The translations under genes and the position numbers were made by a program. Positions 27,797 to 36,779 of a stretch of DNA of 45,653 nucleotides are shown piece by piece. The notes below the pieces were generated by a model that was given only the letters and a program-made list of their open reading frames with translations, ran no database searches and was not told where the DNA came from. The stretch comes from Bacteriovoracaceae bacterium (lineage in GTDB: Bacteria > Bdellovibrionota > Bacteriovoracia > Bacteriovoracales > Bacteriovoracaceae), in assembly GCA_018675575.1 (NCBI GenBank), contig JABGXW010000026.1, forward strand, positions 1-45,653, in the 5' to 3' direction. Every line of letters begins with the position of its first letter. Position 1 is the first letter of the stretch.

Positions 27797-28798
27797 GTGA
27801 AGAAAAAAAAATACTGCTATTTGTTTAGTGCCTTATTATTAATTTCAAGCTGTGCCAGTAATTACTTATTAGGTTTTACAGATTCTGTTAAGATAGGAAC
27901 GGCAAGCTTTTCTGGTGCTTATTATCCTACCGGTGGAGCATTATCTAAAATCGCAAACAAATACAATACAAAAGATTTTTCGAAGGCAGTATCTAGTAAA
28001 GGAAGTACAGAGAATATTAATAATCTTCTGGGACAGAGAATTCATATTGGATTAGCACAGGCCGATCGTCATTATGAGGCCTATTTTGGTTTAGAGGAAT
28101 GGAAAGAGAAAGGACCACAATCAAAACTACGCTCAATTTTCAGTCTGTATCCACAGACAATTAACCTGATCGCGACTAAATCTTCAGGTATAAAAACTTT
28201 AAAAGATTTAAAAGGTCATAGAGTAAACCTTGGGGCCAAAGGATCGGGTGATCTAGGAAATGCTCTTGCTATCTTAAAAATACTTAACTTAGATCCTGAA
28301 AGAGATCTGAGAGCATCTTATCATTCGATAAGTAAAATGCTTAAACAATTTGAAAAAGGCTATTTGGATGCTTTTTTCTATACTATTGGATATCCTTCAA
28401 TGGTTTTAAACAAAGCAGCAAGGGTTCAAAGGGTTAACCAAATACCTCTTGTAGGTATAGATTCTTTTCTTATGAAAAATCCTTATTATCAAACAGTTCT
28501 CATCCCAGATCACGCCTATCCAAGTATGACAAATTCAAAAGATAGAATAGAATCTATTGGTGTTATGACGACTGTTTTGACTACTACAGATATACCTGAG
28601 GCGATAATATATAAATTTACTAAGGCCATATTTGATCATCTCGATGAATTTAAAGCTGAACATTCTGTTCTTTATAATCTAAATAAGTTAGAAATGTTAA
28701 AGGGTCTCTCAGCACCTTTGCACCCCGGTGCACGACGCTATTATGAAGAAATAGGACTTCTTAACGAGTATGACCCCATTAAGCGCCTCTTTAACTAA
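27797..28798 (+). CDS. TAXI-family (TRAP) solute-binding lipoprotein
   Basis: 333 aa with a lipobox LLISSC (Cys19). The mature part matches TAXI-type TRAP receptors: VKIGTASFSGAYYPTGGAL at the start, then ISRA-like GLAQAD, LRSIFSLYPQTINLIA, IKTLKDLKGHRVNLGAKGSG, and YLDAFFYTIGYPS. These proteins bind organic acids such as glutamate or 2-oxoglutarate for TRAP permeases. No DctQ/DctM permease gene is adjacent. Start is GTG 27797 without a clear ribosome site. Confidence 0.88.
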   Translation: MKKKKYCYLFSALLLISSCASNYLLGFTDSVKIGTASFSGAYYPTGGALSKIANKYNTKDFSKAVSSKGSTENINNLLGQRIHIGLAQADRHYEAYFGLEEWKEKGPQSKLRSIFSLYPQTINLIATKSSGIKTLKDLKGHRVNLGAKGSGDLGNALAILKILNLDPERDLRASYHSISKMLKQFEKGYLDAFFYTIGYPSMVLNKAARVQRVNQIPLVGIDSFLMKNPYYQTVLIPDHAYPSMTNSKDRIESIGVMTTVLTTTDIPEAIIYKFTKAIFDHLDEFKAEHSVLYNLNKLEMLKGLSAPLHPGARRYYEEIGLLNEYDPIKRLFN

Positions 28799-28900
28799 TC
28801 CTTTAAACAAACTCTAATTTTTAAGAAACTCTTAATTTACGAATGGGTTATGAAAAGATACATTATAAATAAATAAACGTCTTAAAATAGGGGCCCTGAA

Positions 28901-29773
28901 ATGAAGCAAAAGCATTTATTTATACTAATCATAGCAATTTGCTGGCAATTCCAAGCTTTTGGGAAGGCAGCCTTCTTATCTGGATACGATGATTTAGTTA
29001 CTCCCAAGCATCATATTAAACTTCAAGTAAAACTAGAGAAAAAATCACTGATTCCCTATAGATCTGATCTTCCAGGTGAGACCATTCATTTTTATTTAAA
29101 TGATATGTTACTTGGGTCTGATGTAACCGATGATGAAGGTATCGCTTATCTTAGCTATCAGGCGCTACCAGTTGGGGCTTATAAATTTAGAGCAAAAATA
29201 GATAAAAAATCTAGGTACAAAACGCCAGCTGCGGAACTTTATCACCTGGTGCTAGATGAAAACCAACCCATCGTTATTTCTGATATAGATCACACACTTT
29301 CTGATGCTTCTGCTATACGAGTAGCAACAAGAAGTAATAGATCCATAAAACCTCTTGTAAATGCAGCGAATGGTATTCAATTTTTCCAAGATAAAGGTTT
29401 TCAAATTGTTTATCTTACAGCACGTGATGATACCTTTATTTTGAAAACAAAAGCTTGGCTTTCTATGTATGACTTTTTAAAGGCCCCTTCGTTTTATTGG
29501 GATTACAAAGGAGCAGGAATACCTCAAGACCATGGTGATTTTAAATCATTAGTAATTAAAAACTTTAGACTAAAGTTTAATAATATAATGATTGGAATTG
29601 GTGATAAGCCCCACGATATTAGGGCCTATAGAGACCATGGATTAAGATCTTATTATATTGGTAAGCCAGGAGAAGTTATTGATGAGGACGCTATTCGGGT
29701 AGGATCTTGGGATGCCATTCTCGAGCATTTTAAAAGTCATCCATTAGGCTCTTTAAATACAGATCCAAAATAA
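28901..29773 (+). CDS. Exported HAD-superfamily protein, LNS2/DUF2183-like phosphatase
   Basis: 290 aa with a signal peptide ending near FQAFGK. Residues 30-118 form an Ig-like strand-rich domain (GETIHFYLNDMLLGSDVTDDEG). Residues 123-270 form a HAD domain: motif I ISDIDHTLSD (Asp128, Asp130), motif II YLTARD, Lys in KGAG or KSLV, and motif IV IGDKPHDIRAY. This is the pattern of LNS2/lipin-type and DUF2183 phosphatases, which act on phosphatidic acid or similar. An AGGGG site precedes the ATG. Confidence 0.8.
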   Translation: MKQKHLFILIIAICWQFQAFGKAAFLSGYDDLVTPKHHIKLQVKLEKKSLIPYRSDLPGETIHFYLNDMLLGSDVTDDEGIAYLSYQALPVGAYKFRAKIDKKSRYKTPAAELYHLVLDENQPIVISDIDHTLSDASAIRVATRSNRSIKPLVNAANGIQFFQDKGFQIVYLTARDDTFILKTKAWLSMYDFLKAPSFYWDYKGAGIPQDHGDFKSLVIKNFRLKFNNIMIGIGDKPHDIRAYRDHGLRSYYIGKPGEVIDEDAIRVGSWDAILEHFKSHPLGSLNTDPK

Positions 29774-29776
29774 GGC

Positions 29777-29804
29777 AAAAAAAAGGGGATTGTGACATCC
29801 CCTT
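29777..29804 (-). terminator. Intrinsic terminator for the minus-strand Gly-rich protein gene
   Basis: Read on the minus strand, AAGGGGAT pairs with ATCCCCTT and is followed by eight T. On the plus strand no T run follows, so it mainly serves the minus-strand gene, whose shifted frame ends only 31 bp away. Confidence 0.85.
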
Positions 29805-29834
29805 CTATGATTGAATAATATTATTTTATGATTA

Positions 29835-30411
29835 TTATGGTGTTGCTAGAGTTCTACCAGTAGTAGCACCTGACAGCGGTGCTTCTTGGGTAGGAGATTG
29901 AATTCCTTGTGTTGGGCCAGTGTTTGTGCCGCTGCCTACTAAGCCGCCACCGCTTCTAGTTGGTGAACCAATTGTTCCGCCAGTTGTTCCACCAGTTGCT
30001 CCTATGTCTGGTGCATCATTTCCGGCTATTCCCCCCCCATCGGTTGTTGATGGCCGTTTTATGCGTCTTAAATATACGCCTCTGACTCTCGAACCTCTTC
30101 CTCCGGAAGTTCGCTATTTCTTCTCGAGTTTCTTCAATTTTACTCTCGCTAATTTTTCCCACTTTAATAAGCCTTCTAAGAGATTGTATCTTTTTTGTAA
30201 TCTTTAGATTAATTGCTTTCATCTTTCCCATTGGATGAGGTTTTGTAAATTCTGTATTTTTAAAGAGCTTTAATCTTTTTGCTCGAGATCTTTTCTTAGC
30301 ATCATTGGTATTACTTTGGATTGCGTCTGCTATGTTTACCGCCCCATCATCATTAGTCTGGGCGACTACAGTGAAACTAAAGAATAACGCTGTTAGTATT
30401 AGTAGTTTCAT
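29835..30411 (-). pseudogene. Exported Lys/Arg-rich protein with Gly-rich tail, frame broken at a G8 run
   Basis: The first frame (30411-30016, 131 aa) has a signal peptide ending at VVAQ and a basic helical region. It ends ten codons past a run of eight G (minus strand). If the run had seven G, the frame would continue through GGTTGGTIGSPTRSGGGLVG and QGIQSPTQEAPLSG to a TAA at 29835, adding about 65 Gly/Thr-rich residues. The composition of that stretch and the terminator placed just after 29835 support the longer product. It may be phase-variable, rescued by ribosomal frameshifting, or a sequencing error. Confidence 0.75.
30031..30038. repeat. C8/G8 homopolymer at the frame break
   Basis: Eight C on the plus strand inside the Gly-rich exported protein gene; the longest G/C run seen in this A+T-rich window and the point where the frame changes. 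Confidence 0.9.
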
Positions 30412-30570
30412 AATTATCCCCTTAACTTGTTAATTAATTATTAATTCAGCTTAATTGATCCAATCTTATCTCCTTTTATATATGATGAATTTAATTTTAT
30501 GATGAAGAAAATAGGAGAGATGGATAAAAACCTTCGAGAACGTAAGATAAGTATTTGTAATCTCTAATTA

Positions 30571-30611
30571 AAAAGATCAGAGTTTTCTGAATGGATTATC
30601 TGGTCTTTTTT
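30571..30611. terminator. Bidirectional intrinsic terminator
   Basis: AAAAAGATCAGA pairs with TCTGGTCTTTTTT around a 17-base loop. T-rich ends on both strands mean it can end the Cys-rich lipoprotein gene (minus) and any plus-strand transcript from 30412-30570. Confidence 0.6.
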
Positions 30612-30659
30612 AATAAATTTAACGGGATTTTAGAAAAACGCCAACTTTTATTGGACGAC

Positions 30660-30971
30660 CTAGACCTGTTTGTGTCTTTTCTTACACTTAACACATTTCT
30701 TACCATCCGTACATTGACTACATTTTTTCTTTTTTAGACATTTAGAACATTTAGTCCCATCTTTACACTTAACACATTTCGTTTTCTTATCGCATTTTGG
30801 ACACTTGTTTTGATTCTTATAACTTGAACAATCTATTTTGCTTTTGCATTTCAGTTGACATTGCTTGATACTGTCACATTTTGAGCAATCGAATTTAGAT
30901 TGAAAGTGAGAACAAGAACTCATATTGATAACAAGCATAGTAGTTAAAAATAAATTAATTAAAAATTTCAT
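30660..30971 (-). CDS. Small Cys/Lys-rich lipoprotein
   Basis: 103 aa with a lipobox ending INMSSC. After lipidation the mature peptide has 15 further Cys among many Lys: repeated units of the form KCxKC and CTDGKKC, spaced 2-4 residues apart (for example KCVKCKDGTKCSKC). This gives many CxxC pairs, as in zinc ribbons or metallothionein-like metal binders, but anchored in the envelope. A ribosome site AAGGAAG precedes the ATG. It lies 48 bp downstream of menC. No known family recognised. Confidence 0.75.
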   Translation of the reverse strand: MKFLINLFLTTMLVINMSSCSHFQSKFDCSKCDSIKQCQLKCKSKIDCSSYKNQNKCPKCDKKTKCVKCKDGTKCSKCLKKKKCSQCTDGKKCVKCKKRHKQV

Positions 30972-31018
30972 AATGTCTTCCTTTGAAAGTTTAAAATATT
31001 TTCTATCACAAAGAGTAA

Positions 31019-31900
31019 TTATTCAATAGAAATTAATCCATGCCGCGCCTTGGGCCCAATAAAATCGCTATAAGTCGCCAATTGCTTTATTGCAGTAGAG
31101 CCAATCTTTCCTTCATAGCAAGAAGAGAATACTAACGGTATAGAGCTTAGTTTGGGGGCCAAACGAAGACTAATGGCAGTAGAGAATCCACCCATCAATG
31201 TAGGTTTATAAACTAAGGCCTTTATATCTAGATGAGGATTTTCTAGTAAGGTGAGAATCTGTGGCATACTCTCATCAATGGCAACAGGTATTTTAAGTCC
31301 ATCATAAAGCGCCATATTTATAAAGGGTTCTTCGAAATAGTCAATATTAGAAAGAAATTCTAAATAGGGTTTAAGACTTTGACCTTCAAAAGCTTGATTT
31401 GCATCTAAGCGTAAACGGATCATAGGATTATCATGTAACATTGTACGAATCATCTCTAATTCAAAATCTACATCATACTTTCCAATTTTAACTTTATAGA
31501 ATTGATTCGCCTTTTGCGGGTACTCAATATTTTTAAGATTAGGTATGAAATGGTGGGTATCCAACTTATTCTGCCCATAAACGATATTTAATTTCTTGAA
31601 TAGATATTGCTCAAGGCAAAATAACACAGAAGAATATAACTCAACATTAACTTGTAACAAGTTAAATAAAGGCCTTCTTAAATCAAAATGTTCAAAATTA
31701 TTTATTCGTTCTATCTGATATAATAAAGGTTTAATTTGACTTTTTGCTTCTTCAAATGACTCTGATGATAGTCCCGGCAGAGGAGAGAGTTCGAACTTAC
31801 ATCCATCGTGTTCGTATAATTGAATTTTTCGATTATAAATAACTCCATTAGGAATGGGTAATGGGATTGGTAATTTAATATTATGTTCTATAGATTTCAT
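31019..31900 (-). CDS. menC: o-Succinylbenzoate synthase
   Basis: About 293 residues from the ATG at 31900, which overlaps the menA stop as ATGA. Enolase-superfamily motifs: RLRLDANQAF (metal Asp), FEEPF (Glu), VAIDES (Asp) and Lys in VYKPTLMGG. It dehydrates SHCHC to o-succinylbenzoate. Upstream in-frame codons to 31954 only re-read the end of menA. Confidence 0.9.
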   Translation of the reverse strand: MKSIEHNIKLPIPLPIPNGVIYNRKIQLYEHDGCKFELSPLPGLSSESFEEAKSQIKPLLYQIERINNFEHFDLRRPLFNLLQVNVELYSSVLFCLEQYLFKKLNIVYGQNKLDTHHFIPNLKNIEYPQKANQFYKVKIGKYDVDFELEMIRTMLHDNPMIRLRLDANQAFEGQSLKPYLEFLSNIDYFEEPFINMALYDGLKIPVAIDESMPQILTLLENPHLDIKALVYKPTLMGGFSTAISLRLAPKLSSIPLVFSSCYEGKIGSTAIKQLATYSDFIGPKARHGLISIE

Positions 31901-32775
31901 TTTTTTAAGACAACTAGTATTGTTGCAAAAATCAAACAATAGAGAAATAAACATTTACCCATAGTAGCTAAATAATCATTAAATTTTACAGATGGCCCTT
32001 CAACAAATAATTTTATCCATGTGTTGATGAAAATTATTTGAGGGATACATGTGAAAATTAAAAACTTTGTAAAACCTAAATAAATAAAATAAAGAGGTAT
32101 CAGTAGACTTAATAAAAGGAAAAAATGAGGAAGAATCTTTGCTAGATGAAGCGGAAATAAAACAGCGAGAGTCATTTTACCTCCCCGTCTGTCTGACTTC
32201 CTATCACGTAAATTATTTATGGACATTAATGCTGAAGAGAGAAATCCTGGACCTGCTCCTAGGATTATCGCTAAGTCTGAATGGTGTTTCGTTTGTAGAT
32301 AAAAACTGCCCCATACAGCTACAGGACCAAAGAAAATAAAAGCAAATAGCTCACCTAGCCCATATCTCGATAAGGGAAGGGGGCCGCCAGTATAGGCCCA
32401 TGCAAAAAGAATACTCATAAGGCCTATAATGATAATTGGCAGACCTCCATGTATCATCAGATTGAGTCCAAATAGGAAACAAAGTAGAAAAACAAAGATT
32501 AGAGCAATTTTCATTTGTGAAGTGGTAACGATACCAGCTTGAGTGACTCTTTGAGGACCCAGTCTCTCTGCATTATCAAGACCCGAAACGGCATCGTAAT
32601 AATCATTTGCAAAGTTACTACTAATTTGAAGTGTGATAGCGCATAAGATGGTATTGACGGCAATTAGAGGATTTATCTCTGCGTTTAAGGCCTTGGTCAG
32701 AGCAAGGCCTAATAAGACTGGTCCAATAGAGGCGAACAAAGTTTTAGGTCTTGTCGCTTGAATCCATTTTTTCAT
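31897..32775 (-). CDS. menA: 1,4-Dihydroxy-2-naphthoate polyprenyltransferase
   Basis: 292 aa, UbiA-family membrane prenyltransferase with about eight helices. The N-terminal WIQATRPKTLFASIGPVLLG and the Asp-rich NFANDYYDAVSGLD followed by RLGPQRVTQAG match MenA; a second Asp motif is NNLRDRKSDRRGGK. It attaches the polyprenyl chain to DHNA. Its ATG is two bases after the menD stop. Confidence 0.95.
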   Translation of the reverse strand: MKKWIQATRPKTLFASIGPVLLGLALTKALNAEINPLIAVNTILCAITLQISSNFANDYYDAVSGLDNAERLGPQRVTQAGIVTTSQMKIALIFVFLLCFLFGLNLMIHGGLPIIIIGLMSILFAWAYTGGPLPLSRYGLGELFAFIFFGPVAVWGSFYLQTKHHSDLAIILGAGPGFLSSALMSINNLRDRKSDRRGGKMTLAVLFPLHLAKILPHFFLLLSLLIPLYFIYLGFTKFLIFTCIPQIIFINTWIKLFVEGPSVKFNDYLATMGKCLFLYCLIFATILVVLKK

Positions 32776-32777
32776 AA

Positions 32778-34517
32778 CTATAGTCTAACAGTTTTAAGCT
32801 TTTGGTAAATATCTAGGTCACTTTTATTATCAACTTTTAATTCGAGTATTTGTGGCCCCGATCTTTTCAAAGCTTTTGTAAATAAATTTTCAAATGTTTC
32901 AAAATCAAAAACAAAATCATGCCTTATTCCAAAAGTTTCACAGATTTTATCAAATTGATATTCATGCGGGGTTGTCATCCATGGCATGATATTATGATCA
33001 TCTTTAAATGGCACAAGTGTAAAGATGCCACCACCGAAATTATTTATAAGTATAATGACAAAAGAGTTTTGAGATATATTTGACTCTTTTATTAGATTGA
33101 GAGAATTTAGGTCATGTAAAAATGAAACATCTCCAAGCACTAATACTGTGGGCATTTTTTTTTCTTTTGCTTTATGAAATGCTAAACTCGCTGCTAAAAA
33201 ACCTTCAATACCACTTACTCCACGGTGAGTCATTATTCGTATTTGTTTCTTTTTTTCAAAGCTAGAATATGAATCAAAACTTCTTATTGTGGTACTATTT
33301 GCTAAATAGAGATCTGAATTTTCTGCTATGACCTCGACTATATGTTTAGATATCTTTGGGAATGTTAACGGAGCATCATCAATCAAGGTAACTTTTGTTG
33401 TTATAATTGGTTCTATTAATGCTTTTATAGCAGGAAGATAATTTTCATCCCTTAATGAAAATATTATTTCTTGTTTTAGACAATGATAAGCAAATTCATG
33501 GGGTTTCATAGAAATGTATTGGTTAACTCTTGAGAGTGCTTTTTCAGAGTTCTTATCTTGGGAGATATTAATAATTTGTGCCTGACAATTATAAATGAAT
33601 TCATGATATTTTTTTGAGGTTAACTTTCCACCTAAATGAACAACGAGGTCCGGGCAATTGTCTTGAAAAGCATTATAAACTTCTGGGTGATCGAAGGAAG
33701 GAAAATTATTATCTTCTAACGAAAAACCATATTTTAATGAGGTTGTAATATCTAAAATCTTTGGCCATGGACATGATTTTATAAATAGTCTAAATTCTTC
33801 AAGTTCGGCATTAGTTAAATGGGAGTTTAATTCCCCAATAACTAATAATCCATTTTTATCTTTATAAAGATTCTTATCTAGTTTTACGACAGAATTATCT
33901 TTTGTAATTAACCTTGAAGGTGAACTATTGATTAATACATGAAATTCTTGAATCAATTGCTTAGAAATAAAGACCTGTGTGGTATCGAGAGGTTCTCTAA
34001 AGGGAAAATTTAGATGAATAACCTCTTCCGCTAAGGCCTTTCGAATGTATCGCTCTACCTGTGTGTAGGAAGATTGTAAACTTATACCTTGATCTTGGAT
34101 AGGTAGATTAAGAGTAGACTTTGTTAATGTTTTAAATATATTTATTTGATCCATTGTTTGGTTAGATGATTCATTATGAAGCTCTTTTGGCCTGTCTGCA
34201 GAAATTATAATAATAGAAGTATTTGTTTTCTGTGCTTCAATAATGGCAGGATAATAATTGGCCATTGCTGTACCTGAAGTACAAATGAGTACAGAGGGGA
34301 CACCTGTCGCTTTGTATTGTCCTAATGCCATATATCCAGCAGCTCTTTCATCTATAGAAACAGATACATGAATATCATCTAATTTTTTTAATGCTATCAT
34401 CAGGGGAGCATTTCTAAGCCCTGGAGAAATGATAAAGTTTTTGATTCCGTATTTAAACAGTTGATCTAGAATTAATCTAGAATATAGAAGATTGAAATTT
34501 TCAGGGTCTTGTTTCAT
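32778..34517 (-). CDS. menD: SEPHCHC synthase
   Basis: 579 aa thiamine-diphosphate enzyme. SPGLRNAPL at the N-terminus, DERAAGYMALG (the catalytic Glu that activates ThDP), CTSGTAMANYYPA, and the metal/ThDP motif GDVSFLHDLNSL with NNFGGGIF near the end. It condenses isochorismate with 2-oxoglutarate. The ATG overlaps the menF stop as ATGA. Confidence 0.95.
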   Translation of the reverse strand: MKQDPENFNLLYSRLILDQLFKYGIKNFIISPGLRNAPLMIALKKLDDIHVSVSIDERAAGYMALGQYKATGVPSVLICTSGTAMANYYPAIIEAQKTNTSIIIISADRPKELHNESSNQTMDQINIFKTLTKSTLNLPIQDQGISLQSSYTQVERYIRKALAEEVIHLNFPFREPLDTTQVFISKQLIQEFHVLINSSPSRLITKDNSVVKLDKNLYKDKNGLLVIGELNSHLTNAELEEFRLFIKSCPWPKILDITTSLKYGFSLEDNNFPSFDHPEVYNAFQDNCPDLVVHLGGKLTSKKYHEFIYNCQAQIINISQDKNSEKALSRVNQYISMKPHEFAYHCLKQEIIFSLRDENYLPAIKALIEPIITTKVTLIDDAPLTFPKISKHIVEVIAENSDLYLANSTTIRSFDSYSSFEKKKQIRIMTHRGVSGIEGFLAASLAFHKAKEKKMPTVLVLGDVSFLHDLNSLNLIKESNISQNSFVIILINNFGGGIFTLVPFKDDHNIMPWMTTPHEYQFDKICETFGIRHDFVFDFETFENLFTKALKRSGPQILELKVDNKSDLDIYQKLKTVRL

Positions 34518-35881
34518 AGAATATATTCTCTAATTGTGTTCATTTTCTTTTGTGTCTCACTCCATTCCTCATGAGCTTCAGAACCTGTAACAATGCCGGC
34601 CCCTCCATATACATGTAAATCGGACTTATGTAGGAGTGCTGATCGGATAGCTACAATAAATTCGGTATAGTTCTTAGAAAGAATTCCAACAGGAGCTGAG
34701 TAAAATCCTCTATCGTAACCTTCTAATTGCTTAATAAGCTCTAATGCTTCTTTCTTGGGATGCCCCCCAACTGCTGGAGTTGGATGAAAGAGGTTTATCA
34801 TCTCAAGATAGTTTTGTTTCTCTTTTAATCTTCCTTTAAATTCAGATATTAAATGCTGAACATTATTCAACTTTAAAACTTTCTCTTTAGATAATTTCTC
34901 ATAGGAAGTGCAAGTTTGTTCGAATGACTTACTTATTTGATATGAGACAACTCTATGTTCTCTTAATTCTTTGTTGCTATTTTGTAATTCTGTTTGAAAT
35001 TTTTGGTCTTTTCTTTCTGTTTCGCCACGAGGCCTTGTACCTGCTATTGCATCTGACGTTAAAACCGAATTTTCAACTTTAAATAATTTTTCAGGAGTTA
35101 ACGAAACGAACAGGTGGTCTTCATCTAACTTGAGTAAAAATACGTAATGATTGTTTTTTTGCTTATGAGGTTGAAGGAAAACGGACATAACATCATTAAA
35201 AGTAGCTTTATAGACTTGCTTTCTACTGAGGACTACTTTTTCTAGGTCTTGCTTTAGTCTTTTTAAGCATTTTCCAATATTCTCTTCCCATTTATGTAAA
35301 CCTGGAACTTGGTGGTCATAGAGAAATGAATCAATGGATACTTCAGAAGTATCTGTAAGCTCAGCATTTCTAAAATCAAGAAGATTTTCGATTTCAAATA
35401 TGAGATGTTCATTAATCTTTCCGTTCTTTATTTCAGCTTTGTCGATAAAAACTGTAAGCTTTGAATTTGTTGATGCTTGATGTGAAAACCATATTCTTGG
35501 TAAAAAATAGTACTGATCTCCAAATGCCTGCCACTCTAAGGCCGCCCTTTGTTTAGGATCAAATTTTTGTCCACCAAAGAAGACTAAGTTTTCGTTTTCA
35601 ATCTGTGTATTAAGATTTTTAAGATCGCTTTTTGAAGAAAACTTACGACAAAGGCCAATAGCTAGGTCTTCGCGTTCTGATTCCTTACTTTTCAAATAGC
35701 AAATTGGTATAGCGGCAGTATAATGGCATAGAGATTGTAAAGATAAAGAATGAAGGTCGTATTCGAATGACAGAAAGTCAGCTGTTTCTCTTATCTTAGC
35801 ATTGTCTATTTGTTTTTTATCATTTTTAGAAAATTGACAAAGTTCTTTAATAAGAATGTTTTTAAGCTCAAATAAATTCAT
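34514..35881 (-). CDS. menF: Isochorismate synthase
   Basis: 455 aa chorismate-binding enzyme: AGTRPRGETERKDQKF, LFHPTPAVGGHPK and FYSAPVGIL, with GGAGIVTGSEAHEEW E-type motif at the end. The N-terminal half is the diverged part usual for this family. It converts chorismate to isochorismate, the first step of the pathway. Start codon overlaps the menG stop in TAATG. Confidence 0.94.
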   Translation of the reverse strand: MNLFELKNILIKELCQFSKNDKKQIDNAKIRETADFLSFEYDLHSLSLQSLCHYTAAIPICYLKSKESEREDLAIGLCRKFSSKSDLKNLNTQIENENLVFFGGQKFDPKQRAALEWQAFGDQYYFLPRIWFSHQASTNSKLTVFIDKAEIKNGKINEHLIFEIENLLDFRNAELTDTSEVSIDSFLYDHQVPGLHKWEENIGKCLKRLKQDLEKVVLSRKQVYKATFNDVMSVFLQPHKQKNNHYVFLLKLDEDHLFVSLTPEKLFKVENSVLTSDAIAGTRPRGETERKDQKFQTELQNSNKELREHRVVSYQISKSFEQTCTSYEKLSKEKVLKLNNVQHLISEFKGRLKEKQNYLEMINLFHPTPAVGGHPKKEALELIKQLEGYDRGFYSAPVGILSKNYTEFIVAIRSALLHKSDLHVYGGAGIVTGSEAHEEWSETQKKMNTIREYIL

Positions 35882-36597
35882 TATGGAGCCTTTTCTCCTA
35901 TATATAGTGTCGCAATTCCAAATGTTAATGGTGTAAAACTTGTGTTGATAAATCCAGCATTAATTATTTTACTTTCAAACTTTTCTCCACAAGGAAAGTC
36001 TTCTACTGTTTTATTTAAATAGGTGTATGCATCTCTATGGCCAGAAACGATGTTACCAATTGTTGGTAAAACAAATCTGAAATAGAAAAAATAGACCATT
36101 CTAATGAGAAAATTTTGAGGAATAGTCAGCTCTGTGATTAAAATCCTTCCTCCGGGTGTTAAAACACGATTTATCTCTCTTAGAGACAAATCTGGATTGG
36201 AAAAATTTCTAATTCCAAATGATATTGTGACCAAGTCTATTGTTCCATCATTATGGGGAAGGCAAGTAGCGTCACCAAGGTTAAGTGAAACTTTATCAGT
36301 TAAATTCTTATCTTTTATTTTCTTTAGTCCAACATTAATCATCTCTTTTGAAAGGTCTAGTCCTTCAATTGAGTCAATCAATTTACTCTTTGCTAAAACC
36401 ACAGCAACGTCACCTGTGCCACATGCCAAATCTACTGCCTTCATATTTGTTTTAGAAGGTAAGTTCTTTAAAAGTTTATTTCTCCAATAAATATCAATCC
36501 CAAGACTTAGAAATTTATTTAGGCCATCATAAGTACTGGCGATTTCATCGAAGATTTTATAGCTTTCTTTTTTACGGGCATTTAGGCTTGTACTCAT
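35881..36597 (-). CDS. menG: Demethylmenaquinone methyltransferase
   Basis: 238 aa, UbiE/MenG type: SAM motif I in DLACGTGDVAVVLA, GLDLSKEMI, SFGIRNFSNPDLSLREINRVL and TPGGRILITEL. It carries out the last step, methylation of demethylmenaquinone; with no ubiquinone genes here, the menaquinone role is the natural one. First gene of the men operon. Confidence 0.93.
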   Translation of the reverse strand: MSTSLNARKKESYKIFDEIASTYDGLNKFLSLGIDIYWRNKLLKNLPSKTNMKAVDLACGTGDVAVVLAKSKLIDSIEGLDLSKEMINVGLKKIKDKNLTDKVSLNLGDATCLPHNDGTIDLVTISFGIRNFSNPDLSLREINRVLTPGGRILITELTIPQNFLIRMVYFFYFRFVLPTIGNIVSGHRDAYTYLNKTVEDFPCGEKFESKIINAGFINTSFTPLTFGIATLYIGEKAP

Positions 36598-36779
36598 TAT
36601 GATTCTCGGCGTTAGCTTTGTGTTTATGTTTAAGCCTTTTTACAAAGATTTACACGATGTTTCAATCCTTTCTGAAAGACATACAGGGAAAATACTCGAG
36701 CTTTATCTTTTGTTTACTTTATTATTTATCTCTGTTAGAAATGGCCCTATAACAATGAAAATACAGGAACTTAGGTATC
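36598..36779. other. Divergent intergenic region between menG and the prenyl synthase
   Basis: 182 bp between two outward-reading menaquinone genes and thus probably holding both promoters. I see no strong consensus pair or hairpin. A 74-codon frame on the plus strand runs through it into the prenyl synthase gene but has no family signal. Confidence 0.4.

Noticed and set aside
29920-30207. Pro-rich plus-strand frame of 95 codons.
   Set aside because: It is the antisense shadow of the Gly-rich tail of the frameshifted minus-strand gene.
30499-30567. Small plus-strand frame (22 codons) with AGGAG near an internal ATG, candidate promoter at 30455-30483 and a hairpin after it.
   Set aside because: Ribosome-site spacing is too short, the peptide is tiny, and the hairpin is explained as the terminator of the Cys-rich lipoprotein gene.
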